NCBI GenBank assembly: GCA_934254825.1
Contig: CAKQMB010000017.1
Location: forward strand, 1-39,925
DNA: 39,925 nt
Reading direction: 5' to 3'
Origin: an uncultured Clostridia bacterium
GTDB lineage: Bacteria > Bacillota > Clostridia > Christensenellales > Borkfalkiaceae
This document shows, piece after piece, positions 33,189 through 39,925 of this stretch (position 1 is its first letter; every line of letters begins with the position of its first letter). The notes below the pieces were generated by a model. That model was not told the DNA's origin. It did no database searches and saw nothing but the letters and a program-made list of their open reading frames with translations. The position numbers were made by a program, and so were the translations under genes.

Positions 33189-34616
33189 TTAGCCGAAGAG
33201 GGCGAGAAGTACGCCCGCGGCTATCGCAGAACCGATTACGCCTGCAACGTTCGGTCCCATAGCGTGCATAAGAAGGTGGTTGTCGGGATCGGTTTCTCTG
33301 CCTACGTCCTGAGAAATTCTCGCCGCCATAGGAACTGCGGAAACGCCCGCCGAACCGATGAGCGGGTTGATCTTTCCGCCCGAAAGCTTGCACATAAGTT
33401 TTCCGACCAGAAGTCCGCCCAAAGTTCCCATGCAGAACGCAAAGAGTCCGAGAAGGATAATTTCGATAGTTCCGAGCGAAAGGAACAACGAACCCGTCGC
33501 CTTGGATCCTACCATTACGCCCAAGAAAATGGTTACGGTGTTCATAAGTCCGTTCTGAGCCGTGTCTACGAGTCTGCCGCATACGCCCGATTCTCTCAGA
33601 AGATTTCCGAGCATAAGCATACCGAGAAGAGGCATTGCGTCGGGCAAAAGCACGCCGACGATAAGCGAAACGAGGATCGGAAACGCAACTTTTTCAAGCT
33701 TGGAAACTTTACGAAGCTGTTTCATCTTTATTGCTCTTTCCTTTTTCGTCGTAACCGCTCTCATGATCGGTTTCTGAATTACGGGAATAAGAGCCATATA
33801 GGAATACGCCGCAATAGCTATCGCGGGAAGCAAATGTTCCGCAAGCTTTTTGGTAACGTAAATCGCGGTAGGACCGTCGGCGCCGCCGATTATTGCGATT
33901 GCCGCCGATTCCTTTGCCGTAAATCCGAATAAAAGGTACGCCCCGAAGAACGTAATGAAAATACCGAGCTGAGCCGCCGCGCCCATAAGCATGCTTTTGG
34001 GGTTTGCGATAAGCGGACCGAAATCGGTCATCGCGCCGATGCCGAGGAAAATGATCGGCGGGAAAATAACCCAGTCGACGCCTTTGTATATGTAATAAAA
34101 CAGACCGAAGTCTCTTATTACCTGTTCGGTTGAAGTCGTTAAAGCGTTAGCCGCGTAACTTACGCCGTCGATAACGACGGTGTTGTTTGCGAGATAATAC
34201 GCGATCGCGTCCGACATAACGAAATTCTTACCCTCTTTCGTACTTTGAAGTTCGGTAAGAAGTTTTGAAAGATCGGTTCCGAAAAGCTTATTAAGCTCCT
34301 CCACCGTTCCCGTGGCGACCGTCGCGTTCGAAGAAACCGACGTTATCGTATATCCTTTCGTTCCGAAAAGAATGTGGTATACGCCCGGAACGTTTACGAT
34401 GAACATACCGAATGCTATCGGAAGAAGGAGAAGCGGCTCGAATTTTTTGACTATCGCAAGATAAAACAATACGAAAGAAATCAAAATCATTACGAGATTC
34501 TGCCATCCGCCCGTCGTAAACGTGCTTACAAGTTCATGTAAGCCCGTGCTTTCCCACAAGCTCATAAGCGACTCGCCTATATCGAGCTTGAGAAGCGAGT
34601 TTAAAAACAAATTCAT
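33189..34616 (-). CDS. oadB: Sodium-pumping decarboxylase beta subunit
   Basis: The 475-residue integral membrane protein decarboxylates carboxybiotin and pumps Na+. Hallmarks are FEPLLLLPIAFGMFIVNVPG (59-78), IFLGIGAMTDFGPLIANP with Asp198 (equivalent to the essential Asp of the TDFG motif), GGADGPTAIYVTKKLA (244 onward) and about nine or more TM helices. An insertion of about 85 residues (82-168), polar and probably extracellular, lengthens the protein compared with the usual 370-430. ATG 34616 has GGAG. Confidence 0.93.
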   Translation of the reverse strand: MNLFLNSLLKLDIGESLMSLWESTGLHELVSTFTTGGWQNLVMILISFVLFYLAIVKKFEPLLLLPIAFGMFIVNVPGVYHILFGTKGYTITSVSSNATVATGTVEELNKLFGTDLSKLLTELQSTKEGKNFVMSDAIAYYLANNTVVIDGVSYAANALTTSTEQVIRDFGLFYYIYKGVDWVIFPPIIFLGIGAMTDFGPLIANPKSMLMGAAAQLGIFITFFGAYLLFGFTAKESAAIAIIGGADGPTAIYVTKKLAEHLLPAIAIAAYSYMALIPVIQKPIMRAVTTKKERAIKMKQLRKVSKLEKVAFPILVSLIVGVLLPDAMPLLGMLMLGNLLRESGVCGRLVDTAQNGLMNTVTIFLGVMVGSKATGSLFLSLGTIEIILLGLFAFCMGTLGGLLVGKLMCKLSGGKINPLIGSAGVSAVPMAARISQDVGRETDPDNHLLMHAMGPNVAGVIGSAIAAGVLLALFG

Positions 34617-34626
34617 CTTATTCTCC

Positions 34627-34992
34627 TCAGCCGATGACAGCCATCAAAGCGCCCGTATCAACGTTCGTTCCTTTGGTTACCTTGTAGGAAATTTTTCCGT
34701 CGCAAGGAGCGGTTATATCGTTATCCATTTTCATTGCTTCGAGAACGAGAATAACGTCGCCTTTTTTAACCGAAGCGCCTTCTTCTTTGGAAAGCTGTTT
34801 GATAAGACCGGGCATCGGAGCGTTTACTTTCGTTCCGTTCGTAACGGCGGGAGCTGCGGCTTTAACGGGAGCCGCGGGAGCCGCAACCGGTTTGATTTCC
34901 GAAACTACGGGAGTAACGTCCGAAGTCGCGCCGACTTCCTCTACTCCTACCTGATATTGTTTACCGTCTATCGTGACTACAAAATTACGCAT
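34627..34992 (-). CDS. Biotin carboxyl carrier protein of the decarboxylase
   Basis: The 121-residue protein has an N-terminal strand region, an Ala/Pro-rich flexible linker (about 35-52) and a biotinyl domain with EAMKM at 85-89 (Lys88 biotinylated). It carries CO2 between the carboxyltransferase and OadB. It is separated from oadB by ten bases. Confidence 0.95.
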   Translation of the reverse strand: MRNFVVTIDGKQYQVGVEEVGATSDVTPVVSEIKPVAAPAAPVKAAAPAVTNGTKVNAPMPGLIKQLSKEEGASVKKGDVILVLEAMKMDNDITAPCDGKISYKVTKGTNVDTGALMAVIG

Positions 34993-35005
34993 TTTTATTT
35001 TCTCC

Positions 35006-35362
35006 TTATAACTTTTTTATTTTTCTTACCGTAAATTCGTTTTTGCTTCCGCTCGTCTCATAGTACGCGGCGATTGCCGCAACTATCGCAACTTTGATAT
35101 CTTCGGGGATTTCGTCAGAAGTTTGAGAAGCCGTGACTTGCGGAACGTTTTCTTCGGAAGCTTGATTTTTCTTGTCCGAACTTTTTTCCACCTTATTCGC
35201 AATGCCATCCGCCGCTTTTCCGAAAGCCGCAACGCAAAGGACGAGGATTATCATTCCGCCGAAAACAACAAGCATACCCAAAAGAAAGGTAAATCCACCC
35301 GAAGCCGCTCTGTCTCCGAAATTTTCGGAAGCGGCGATCTGTTCCAATAAATTTATCAGCAT
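35006..35362 (-). CDS. OadG-like gamma subunit
   Basis: The 118-residue protein has one TM helix (about 25-47, FTFLLGMLVVFGGMIILVLC), a charged linker with many Lys/Ser/Glu, and the C-terminal IAAYYETSGSKNEFTVRKIKKL typical of gamma/delta subunits that hold the decarboxylase together. It sits 13 bases upstream of the biotin carrier gene. Confidence 0.85.
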   Translation of the reverse strand: MLINLLEQIAASENFGDRAASGGFTFLLGMLVVFGGMIILVLCVAAFGKAADGIANKVEKSSDKKNQASEENVPQVTASQTSDEIPEDIKVAIVAAIAAYYETSGSKNEFTVRKIKKL

Positions 35363-35366
35363 TTCT

Positions 35367-36749
35367 TTACCTCACAAGGGTTTGAAGCGCGGAAATCACA
35401 TAAGCGCGAACGAACTGCGGCTCGATAACGTTATCGATATACCCGTTCTTTGCGGCGTTGATCGGATCCGCGTTTTCTTCCGAATATTTTTCGGCAAGCT
35501 TATCGGTGTCCGCAACCTTGAAATCTCCGAACGCCGCCGCGGAAGCCGCTCCGTCGAAAAGAGCGATTTTAGCGGTTGCGAACGCATAAGAAAATTCGTT
35601 TCCGATAGACTTCGAAGCGAAAAGCGAATAACCGAGACCGATTGCTTTTTTCGTTACGACCGAAATTCTTTCGCAGCATTTAAGCCCGGAAATAAGATGT
35701 CCTATTTCTTTCATTATAGCGGTGTTGTTGGTTTCCATATCCGCCTTAACGCCGAGAGCGTTCACGAACGTTACGAGCGGCAAACCGTTATCCGCGGCAA
35801 AATACGCGAACTCCTTAATTTTGGAAACGTTGCCTTCGTCGAGTTCGACCCCGTCGTCTCCGCCGTCGAACACAACCGCTGCCGCGCTTATTCCGCCTAT
35901 TCTTCCGATACCCGTTTTAACTTCGGGGTGGAAAAGCGAATTCATTTCGATAAATTTTCCGTCGTCGAAAACAGATTTTACGATACATTTCGCGCAGAAT
36001 TTCTCGTTGAGACCTTCGGTCGCTCTGTTGAGATCGTCATTAGTGTCTTCTACGATGTCCGAGCAAACGGGAAGAACGGAAAGGATTTCCGAAATCTTCT
36101 CTTTCGCGTCCGCAAGATCTTCGATTTCGACGGTAGCGACAGAATTGTAAGCCGAAGCTTTAACTCCGCCGACTTCCGTTTTATCGACGTTTTTGTTCGA
36201 TTTTGCCGAAATAACCAAAGGACTTGCATACGAAACGACCGCGGTTTTGGTCATAAGGTTGAAATCGGCGTTCGCGGCAAGAAGAGCGAACGAACCGTAA
36301 AGTTCGCCGGTTACGACGGATATCTGCGGAACTTCGCCTTTGAGATCGTCCGATAAAGATAAAACCTTTGCAATTCCTTCGAGAACGTTTACGCCTTCGC
36401 CGACGCTGACTCCCAAAGAATCGAAAAGATAAATAACGGGCTTGCCGTTCGAAAGGGCTTTATCGAGACATTTTGCTATTTTGTCGCAATTTGCTTTGCT
36501 TACCCCGCCAGATAATACCTTTACGTTTTGCGCAACGATATATACGGGTTGGTCATTTACGGTTGCATAACCCGTGACAACGCCTTCGCCTTCCGCGTCT
36601 TCGCCGTAAAAATCATTATGAGAAAAGGCGTAAGCGTCGAGTTCGACAAAACTGCTCTCGTCTATCAAAGCGGCGATTTTCGCTCTCACGTCTTTACCCG
36701 CTTCGAGTAATTTTGCCCTGCGAGTTTTAAGTAAATCCAATTTATTCAC
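35367..36749 (-). CDS. Divergent acyl-CoA carboxyltransferase (MmdA/12S-like)
   Basis: The 460-residue protein has the two-crotonase-domain layout of MmdA or transcarboxylase 12S: GEGVVTGYATVNDQPVYIVAQN (about 55-76), LSGGVSKANCDKIAK, and a second half with GRIGGISAAAVVFDGGDDGVELDEG and NGLPLVTFVNALGV. However, the oxyanion motif SGGAR is replaced by SLGVSV, the GPCAGGA loop reads GELYGSF, and the length is about 50 residues below normal. It begins at GTG 36749 with GGAGG. First gene of the operon. It may act on an unusual acyl-CoA or be a non-catalytic partner. Confidence 0.75.
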   Translation of the reverse strand: MNKLDLLKTRRAKLLEAGKDVRAKIAALIDESSFVELDAYAFSHNDFYGEDAEGEGVVTGYATVNDQPVYIVAQNVKVLSGGVSKANCDKIAKCLDKALSNGKPVIYLFDSLGVSVGEGVNVLEGIAKVLSLSDDLKGEVPQISVVTGELYGSFALLAANADFNLMTKTAVVSYASPLVISAKSNKNVDKTEVGGVKASAYNSVATVEIEDLADAKEKISEILSVLPVCSDIVEDTNDDLNRATEGLNEKFCAKCIVKSVFDDGKFIEMNSLFHPEVKTGIGRIGGISAAAVVFDGGDDGVELDEGNVSKIKEFAYFAADNGLPLVTFVNALGVKADMETNNTAIMKEIGHLISGLKCCERISVVTKKAIGLGYSLFASKSIGNEFSYAFATAKIALFDGAASAAAFGDFKVADTDKLAEKYSEENADPINAAKNGYIDNVIEPQFVRAYVISALQTLVR

Positions 36750-36780
36750 AAAAACTCCTCCATTTTAATTTTATATATCT

Positions 36781-36809
36781 ATTATATACCGTTATATATT
36801 TTTTTTCAA
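36781..36809 (-). promoter_or_regulatory. Operon promoter TTGAAA-17-TATAAT
   Basis: On the minus strand the -35 TTGAAA (36804-36809) and -10 TATAAT (36781-36786) are 17 bases apart, immediately after the galT terminator. It is the only strong promoter seen for the ten-gene operon. Confidence 0.75.
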
Positions 36810-36810
36810 T

Positions 36811-36837
36811 AAAAAAGGCACAAAAAATTTGTGCCTT
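36811..36837 (-). terminator. galT terminator
   Basis: AAGGCACAAA (36815-36824) pairs with TTTGTGCCTT (36828-36837) around three bases, followed by a T-run on the minus strand. Confidence 0.85.
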
Positions 36838-36861
36838 CGGATATTTTATTTTTACTTTATT

Positions 36862-38403
36862 TCACTTGACGGAAAGCGTGTTCAAAAATCTTCTGAAAGC
36901 GAGCGTTCCCGTTTCGTCTTTCTTGAAAACAGCCGTGTTTTCGAGAATATGCACGCACGTTTCGTTGATACGTTTTCTTATGATTTCCTGCGCTTTTTCC
37001 CTGTCGTCGACCGTACCGTACTGATTTTTCAACTCGATGATCATTTCCTTATGAACGAAAAGCGGATCGTCTTTCGTCATCTTGTCGGGATTGAACGGAG
37101 CGTCGCCCAAAAGAATGTCGGCGATCTGTTCGCACTGCTTTTTAAGTCTGCCGGGAAGTATGTATAATCCCATCGCTTCGATTAAGCCTATACCCTCTTT
37201 CTTTATATTGTGATATTCGGGATGCGCGTGGAAAACGCCGTCGGGGTAAAGAGCCGTCGTCGAGTTGTTTCTCAAAATGATTTCGAGACAGAATTTGTTG
37301 TCCGAAAGGTATCTCACGATAGGCGTACAGGTGTTGTGTCTCTCCTCCGCGCTGTTGATTATTCCTACGCTTTCGTCGCTGTAACTCTTCCACGCCTCGA
37401 CGATGTCTCCGCCGAGTTCGCAAATGGTATTTTTGTTATATCCCGTGAGCCTTATTGCCGAATTGTACCAATTCAGAATGGAAATTTCGACGTCGGGGAA
37501 TTTTTCGCAGGTAAGAACATATCTCGGCTTTGCCTTGTGCATGGGCATTTCGTGCTTACCGCCCTGATAATGCTCGTGGTTCAAAATCGAGCCGCCGACT
37601 ATCGGAAGATCGGAATTGCTTCCTATGAAATAGTTGGGCATTATATCGATGAAATCGAACAATTTCGTTATCGTCTGTCTCGTCATCTGCATAGGCGTGT
37701 GATGTTTGTTGAAGACGATGCAGTGTTCGTTGAAATATGCGTAAGGAGAATATTGCATACTCCACTCCTCGCCGCCGAGCGTTAAAGACACGGTGCGGAG
37801 ATTGGATCTCGGGGGGTGGGTATACGAACCGAGATAACCCTCGTTTTCGGGACAAAGAGGACATTTGGGATATTTTTCTTTATCGTCGTTCGATTTTACG
37901 AGCTTTATAATATCCTTATTGTCTTTTTCGGGTTTACTTAAATTGATCGTGATTTCGAGTACGTTGTCCCCGTCGCGATATTCCCAAAGCATATTTTTGG
38001 AAATCGCCGTTTTTTGTATGTAATTGTTCATTACGCTTAAATTATAAAGATAATCGCACGCCGCCTGCGCGCCCATTTTCTCTTTAAGGTAATTGAACGT
38101 GGTGTTGATTTCGGAAGGCTTTTGCGTGAGCATTCCGAAAATCGAAGAAGCGAAAAGCGTAGCCTGCGTATCGTCACCTGCGATGCCGTTTTCGCGGGAA
38201 TAGTCTTTAAGCTCGTCGAAAAGTACGTCCGGAACGCTCATTTCTTTGATAAAATCGAGGTTGGGAACGTCCGTCATGGGAGACGTGAGTCTGAGCGATG
38301 CCAAAAGGCAGTTTCTCGTGTAAATCTCGTCCGTTTCGGCAAGATAAAGAAACGCTTTTGCGTAAGTTATCAATTTTTCAACTAAAAATTTACCGTTTAC
38401 CAT
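36862..38403 (-). CDS. galT: UDP-glucose-hexose-1-phosphate uridylyltransferase (class II GalT)
   Basis: The 513-residue cytosolic enzyme of the Leloir galactose pathway exchanges UMP between UDP-glucose and galactose-1-phosphate. Its length, the N-terminal LVEKLITYAKAFL and the CPLCPENEGYLGSYTHPPRSNLRTV block fit the class II (Bacillota) family, and the catalytic region reads GGSILNHEHYQGGKHEMPM. The start ATG 38403 lies only nine bases from a TATAAT -10 box and has no ribosome site, so the mRNA is probably nearly leaderless. galK and galE are not in the window. Confidence 0.94.
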   Translation of the reverse strand: MVNGKFLVEKLITYAKAFLYLAETDEIYTRNCLLASLRLTSPMTDVPNLDFIKEMSVPDVLFDELKDYSRENGIAGDDTQATLFASSIFGMLTQKPSEINTTFNYLKEKMGAQAACDYLYNLSVMNNYIQKTAISKNMLWEYRDGDNVLEITINLSKPEKDNKDIIKLVKSNDDKEKYPKCPLCPENEGYLGSYTHPPRSNLRTVSLTLGGEEWSMQYSPYAYFNEHCIVFNKHHTPMQMTRQTITKLFDFIDIMPNYFIGSNSDLPIVGGSILNHEHYQGGKHEMPMHKAKPRYVLTCEKFPDVEISILNWYNSAIRLTGYNKNTICELGGDIVEAWKSYSDESVGIINSAEERHNTCTPIVRYLSDNKFCLEIILRNNSTTALYPDGVFHAHPEYHNIKKEGIGLIEAMGLYILPGRLKKQCEQIADILLGDAPFNPDKMTKDDPLFVHKEMIIELKNQYGTVDDREKAQEIIRKRINETCVHILENTAVFKKDETGTLAFRRFLNTLSVK

Positions 38404-38412
38404 AATAATTGT

Positions 38413-38441
38413 ATTATATCATTTTTCTTTTGTTTTTACAA
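38413..38441 (-). promoter_or_regulatory. galT promoter TTGTAA-17-TATAAT
   Basis: On the minus strand the -35 TTGTAA (38436-38441) and -10 TATAAT (38413-38418) are 17 bases apart. The predicted transcription start is within about 2-4 bases of the galT ATG. Confidence 0.65.
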
Positions 38442-38465
38442 ACAAATATTGAGCAATAATTTACA

Positions 38466-39392
38466 CTATTTAACCTTTTTGCGACCTTTTCCGAAAAACT
38501 TGTTTTTGAAAAAGTTTTCGATCGTTTCGCCGTACTTGTAGATAATATAACATAAAAATGCGACGGCGACAAAAACCGCGACCCATATGAGAATTCCCCA
38601 CCAGGTGTTGTAAGGAATAAGACTTCCGTTCACCGAATAAGCCGAAATCGCTATATTTATAATTCTCGTTACCGTTATCATTATTACATAGTACGGAACG
38701 CTCATCGAAGAAAGCCCTGCGACGAAACACAGAACGTCGTCGGGGAAAAAGGGAAACAAAAACATAAACGTTAAAACGACCTTATCTTTGCCCTTAACCA
38801 TTTTCAAAGCCTTATCGAGACTTTCTTTCCCGACAAGCCAGCTTGCAACTTTATAACCGAACACCCGCCCTATGAAAAACGCAACGACGGACGCCGAAAC
38901 TATACCTATAACGCTGTAAACCGTTCCACGGAACGCGCCGAATAAAAGAACTCCGACGCTTATGGTTATAAATCCGGGTATCGGAAGAACGACGACCTGC
39001 AAAAACTGTATGACGATAAATATTATAACGCCGAACGCGCCGAAACCCGAAACATACTCTCTCAAAGCCTCAACAGAGCCGATCTTATCCCAAAAACCCG
39101 TGACTTTCACGATATACAAAACGGCAAGCGCCGCCGTCATAAAAGCAAGCGTAAGAAAAGTCAGTTTATAAACGAAATTATGCTTCGCGATCTGACAGAT
39201 CACCGACAAAATCGTAAGCGCGCCGACAGCGACTATAAAAAGCCCTTCGGCAGCTTCTCTGTGTCTGATAAGGAATTTAACTCCCGTAATTTCGGCGTAC
39301 ATAAGTCCGAACGCAACCGAAGCCGCGCCGAGAAGAACTATCACGGAATACGAAAGAATCGTTTTCAAATTTTCGATTTTACATTTCTTCAT
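38466..39392 (-). CDS. TVP38/TMEM64 (VTT/DedA-type) membrane protein
   Basis: The 308-residue integral membrane protein has about seven TM helices. The VTT core (SNARE-associated/DedA superfamily) is at about 110-240: VVVLPIPGFITISVGVLLFG, then GTVYSVIGIVSASVVAFFIGRVFGYKVASWLVGK and FLFPFFPDDVLCFVAG. Members act as lipid scramblases or transporters, often of undecaprenyl phosphate or phospholipids, but the substrate here is unknown. No ribosome site precedes ATG 39392. Confidence 0.85.
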   Translation of the reverse strand: MKKCKIENLKTILSYSVIVLLGAASVAFGLMYAEITGVKFLIRHREAAEGLFIVAVGALTILSVICQIAKHNFVYKLTFLTLAFMTAALAVLYIVKVTGFWDKIGSVEALREYVSGFGAFGVIIFIVIQFLQVVVLPIPGFITISVGVLLFGAFRGTVYSVIGIVSASVVAFFIGRVFGYKVASWLVGKESLDKALKMVKGKDKVVLTFMFLFPFFPDDVLCFVAGLSSMSVPYYVIMITVTRIINIAISAYSVNGSLIPYNTWWGILIWVAVFVAVAFLCYIIYKYGETIENFFKNKFFGKGRKKVK

Positions 39393-39433
39393 ACAATATA
39401 TATTATTTTTATTTAATGACGTTTTATTCTGAT

Positions 39434-39462
39434 ATTATAATCCGACCGAACATAAAAATCAA
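39434..39462 (-). promoter_or_regulatory. Promoter TTGATT-17-TATAAT (VTT protein)
   Basis: On the minus strand the -35 TTGATT (39457-39462) and -10 TATAAT (39434-39439) are 17 bases apart, giving a leader of about 35 bases without a Shine-Dalgarno site. Confidence 0.6.
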
Positions 39463-39484
39463 TTCTATTTCGCATATTTAATCT

Positions 39485-39517
39485 TTTAATTTATTTTTTT
39501 TCTTTAAATAAATTAAA
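39485..39517. repeat. 12-bp AT-only inverted repeat
   Basis: TTTAATTTATTT (39485-39496) pairs with AAATAAATTAAA (39506-39517). It lies between the VTT promoter and the 140-bp repeats and may be a weak terminator or a protein-binding site. Confidence 0.35.
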
Positions 39518-39573
39518 TGGTTGAACAATAACAACCTTTCGCTGTCCAAATCAAGTTTACCCATGCCTTCCCC

Positions 39574-39925
39574 TCTGATTTTCGGACGCGATACAGCCGT
39601 TTCCCGCAAGCGGGAGCCCTCGGCTGGATTTGTTTCACAAATGCGAACGACGGCAACAAGTTGCCGCGTACTCTTCTTGATACCCCTGTCAAGCTAAAAG
39701 GCACCACATACGTTCTGATTTTGGGACGCGATACAGCCGTTTCCCGCAAGCGGGAACCCTCGGCGGGATTTACTTCGTAAATGCGAACGACGGCAACAAG
39801 TTGCCGCGTACTCTTCTTGATACCTCTGCCAAGCTAAAAGGCACCACGTACGTTCTGATTTTTGGACGCGATACAGCCGTTTCCCGCAAGCGGGAGCCCT
39901 CGGCTGGATTTGTTTCACAAATGCG
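39574..39925. repeat. Array of 140-bp tandem repeats (at least 2.5 copies, runs off window)
   Basis: The block starting TCTGATTTT and containing ACGCGATACAGCCG recurs every 140 bases (ACGCG at 39586, 39726 and 39866) with few differences. Each unit holds small hairpins: CCCGC-AA-GCGGG, CGGCAAC-AA-GTTGCCG and a third stem, ATTTGT/ACAAAT, which in the middle copy reads ATTTAC/GTAAAT. Translations of both strands look like read-through of a repeat rather than real proteins. Confidence 0.85.

Noticed and set aside
35172..36356. Plus-strand open frame of 394 codons opposite the carboxyltransferase
   Set aside because: It lies wholly antisense to a well-supported gene, has biased composition (Phe, Arg and Ser rich) and no ribosome site; it is a codon-bias shadow.
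39513..39918. Two short minus-strand frames rich in Arg and Cys in the repeat array
   Set aside because: They follow the 140-bp repeat and its hairpins, differ in frame between copies and have no ribosome site.
1..39925. CRISPR arrays, tRNA or rRNA genes
   Set aside because: I looked for regular short repeats with spacers and for cloverleaf or rRNA-like sequence and saw none. The only tandem array has 140-bp units without spacers.

Overview
The window looks like a piece of a Gram-positive, anaerobic Bacillota (Clostridia-type) chromosome of moderate GC. The reasons are an IspH protein fused to ribosomal-protein-S1 domains inside a cmk-plsC-ispH/S1 cluster, a class II GalT, a Na+-pumping biotin decarboxylase operon, a SipW-type secreted protein, strong Shine-Dalgarno sites (AGGAGG) and many TTGACA/TATAAT promoters. 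I cannot name the species; an uncultured gut Clostridia lineage (e.g. Christensenellales-like) is a guess.

Bases 1 to about 16,540 are a mobile element. Nearly all genes up to 14.6 kb are on the minus strand, while the serine recombinase at its right edge (14947-16500) is on the plus strand. The left edge lies outside the window. From 9498 down to 396 runs a module that looks like a filamentous (inovirus-like) phage or other single-stranded-DNA element of a Gram-positive host: an HTH regulator, small basic and ssDNA-binding-like proteins, four membrane-anchored surface proteins, a 47-residue single-TM protein, a membrane-bound ATPase with a degenerate Walker A motif, and an HUH rolling-circle initiator with the two-tyrosine motif. 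Just downstream of the initiator gene is a perfect 19-bp hairpin carrying CTTGATA, the nick-site heptamer of the phiX174/pC194 initiator families. Four copies of one 25-bp palindrome, all in the same orientation, are scattered over the element and probably bind an element regulator. The right half (9.7-14.6 kb) is regulators and cargo: a Com-like zinc ribbon, a LexA-like repressor with its own operator, a WYL regulator, small membrane proteins, a DUF3169/XRE pair with a clear promoter and operator, and a SLOG-domain protein.

Bases 16.6-26.3 kb are chromosomal: trmO, an M29 aminopeptidase followed by a degenerate P1B-type ATPase that has lost several catalytic motifs, a small lipoprotein, a CtpE-like P-type ATPase, and a SipW-type secreted beta-helix protein. 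Upstream of that last gene is a divergent arrangement in which both directions carry a near-identical 29-bp palindrome after the promoter and end in the same terminator hairpin core. The rightward unit has a perfect TTGACA-17-TATAAT promoter, encodes no convincing protein, and is a candidate small RNA of about 140 nt.

Bases 26.3-36.8 kb form one tightly packed ten-gene minus-strand operon from a single TTGAAA-17-TATAAT promoter: a divergent carboxyltransferase, OadG, biotin carrier, OadB, OadA, SurE, an HI0933-type flavoprotein, Cmk, PlsC and IspH-S1. It joins a sodium-pumping decarboxylase to housekeeping nucleotide, lipid and isoprenoid genes. Bases 36.8-39.4 kb hold galT (apparently leaderless) and a VTT/DedA-type membrane protein. 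The window ends inside an array of 140-bp repeats whose hairpins show compensatory base changes.
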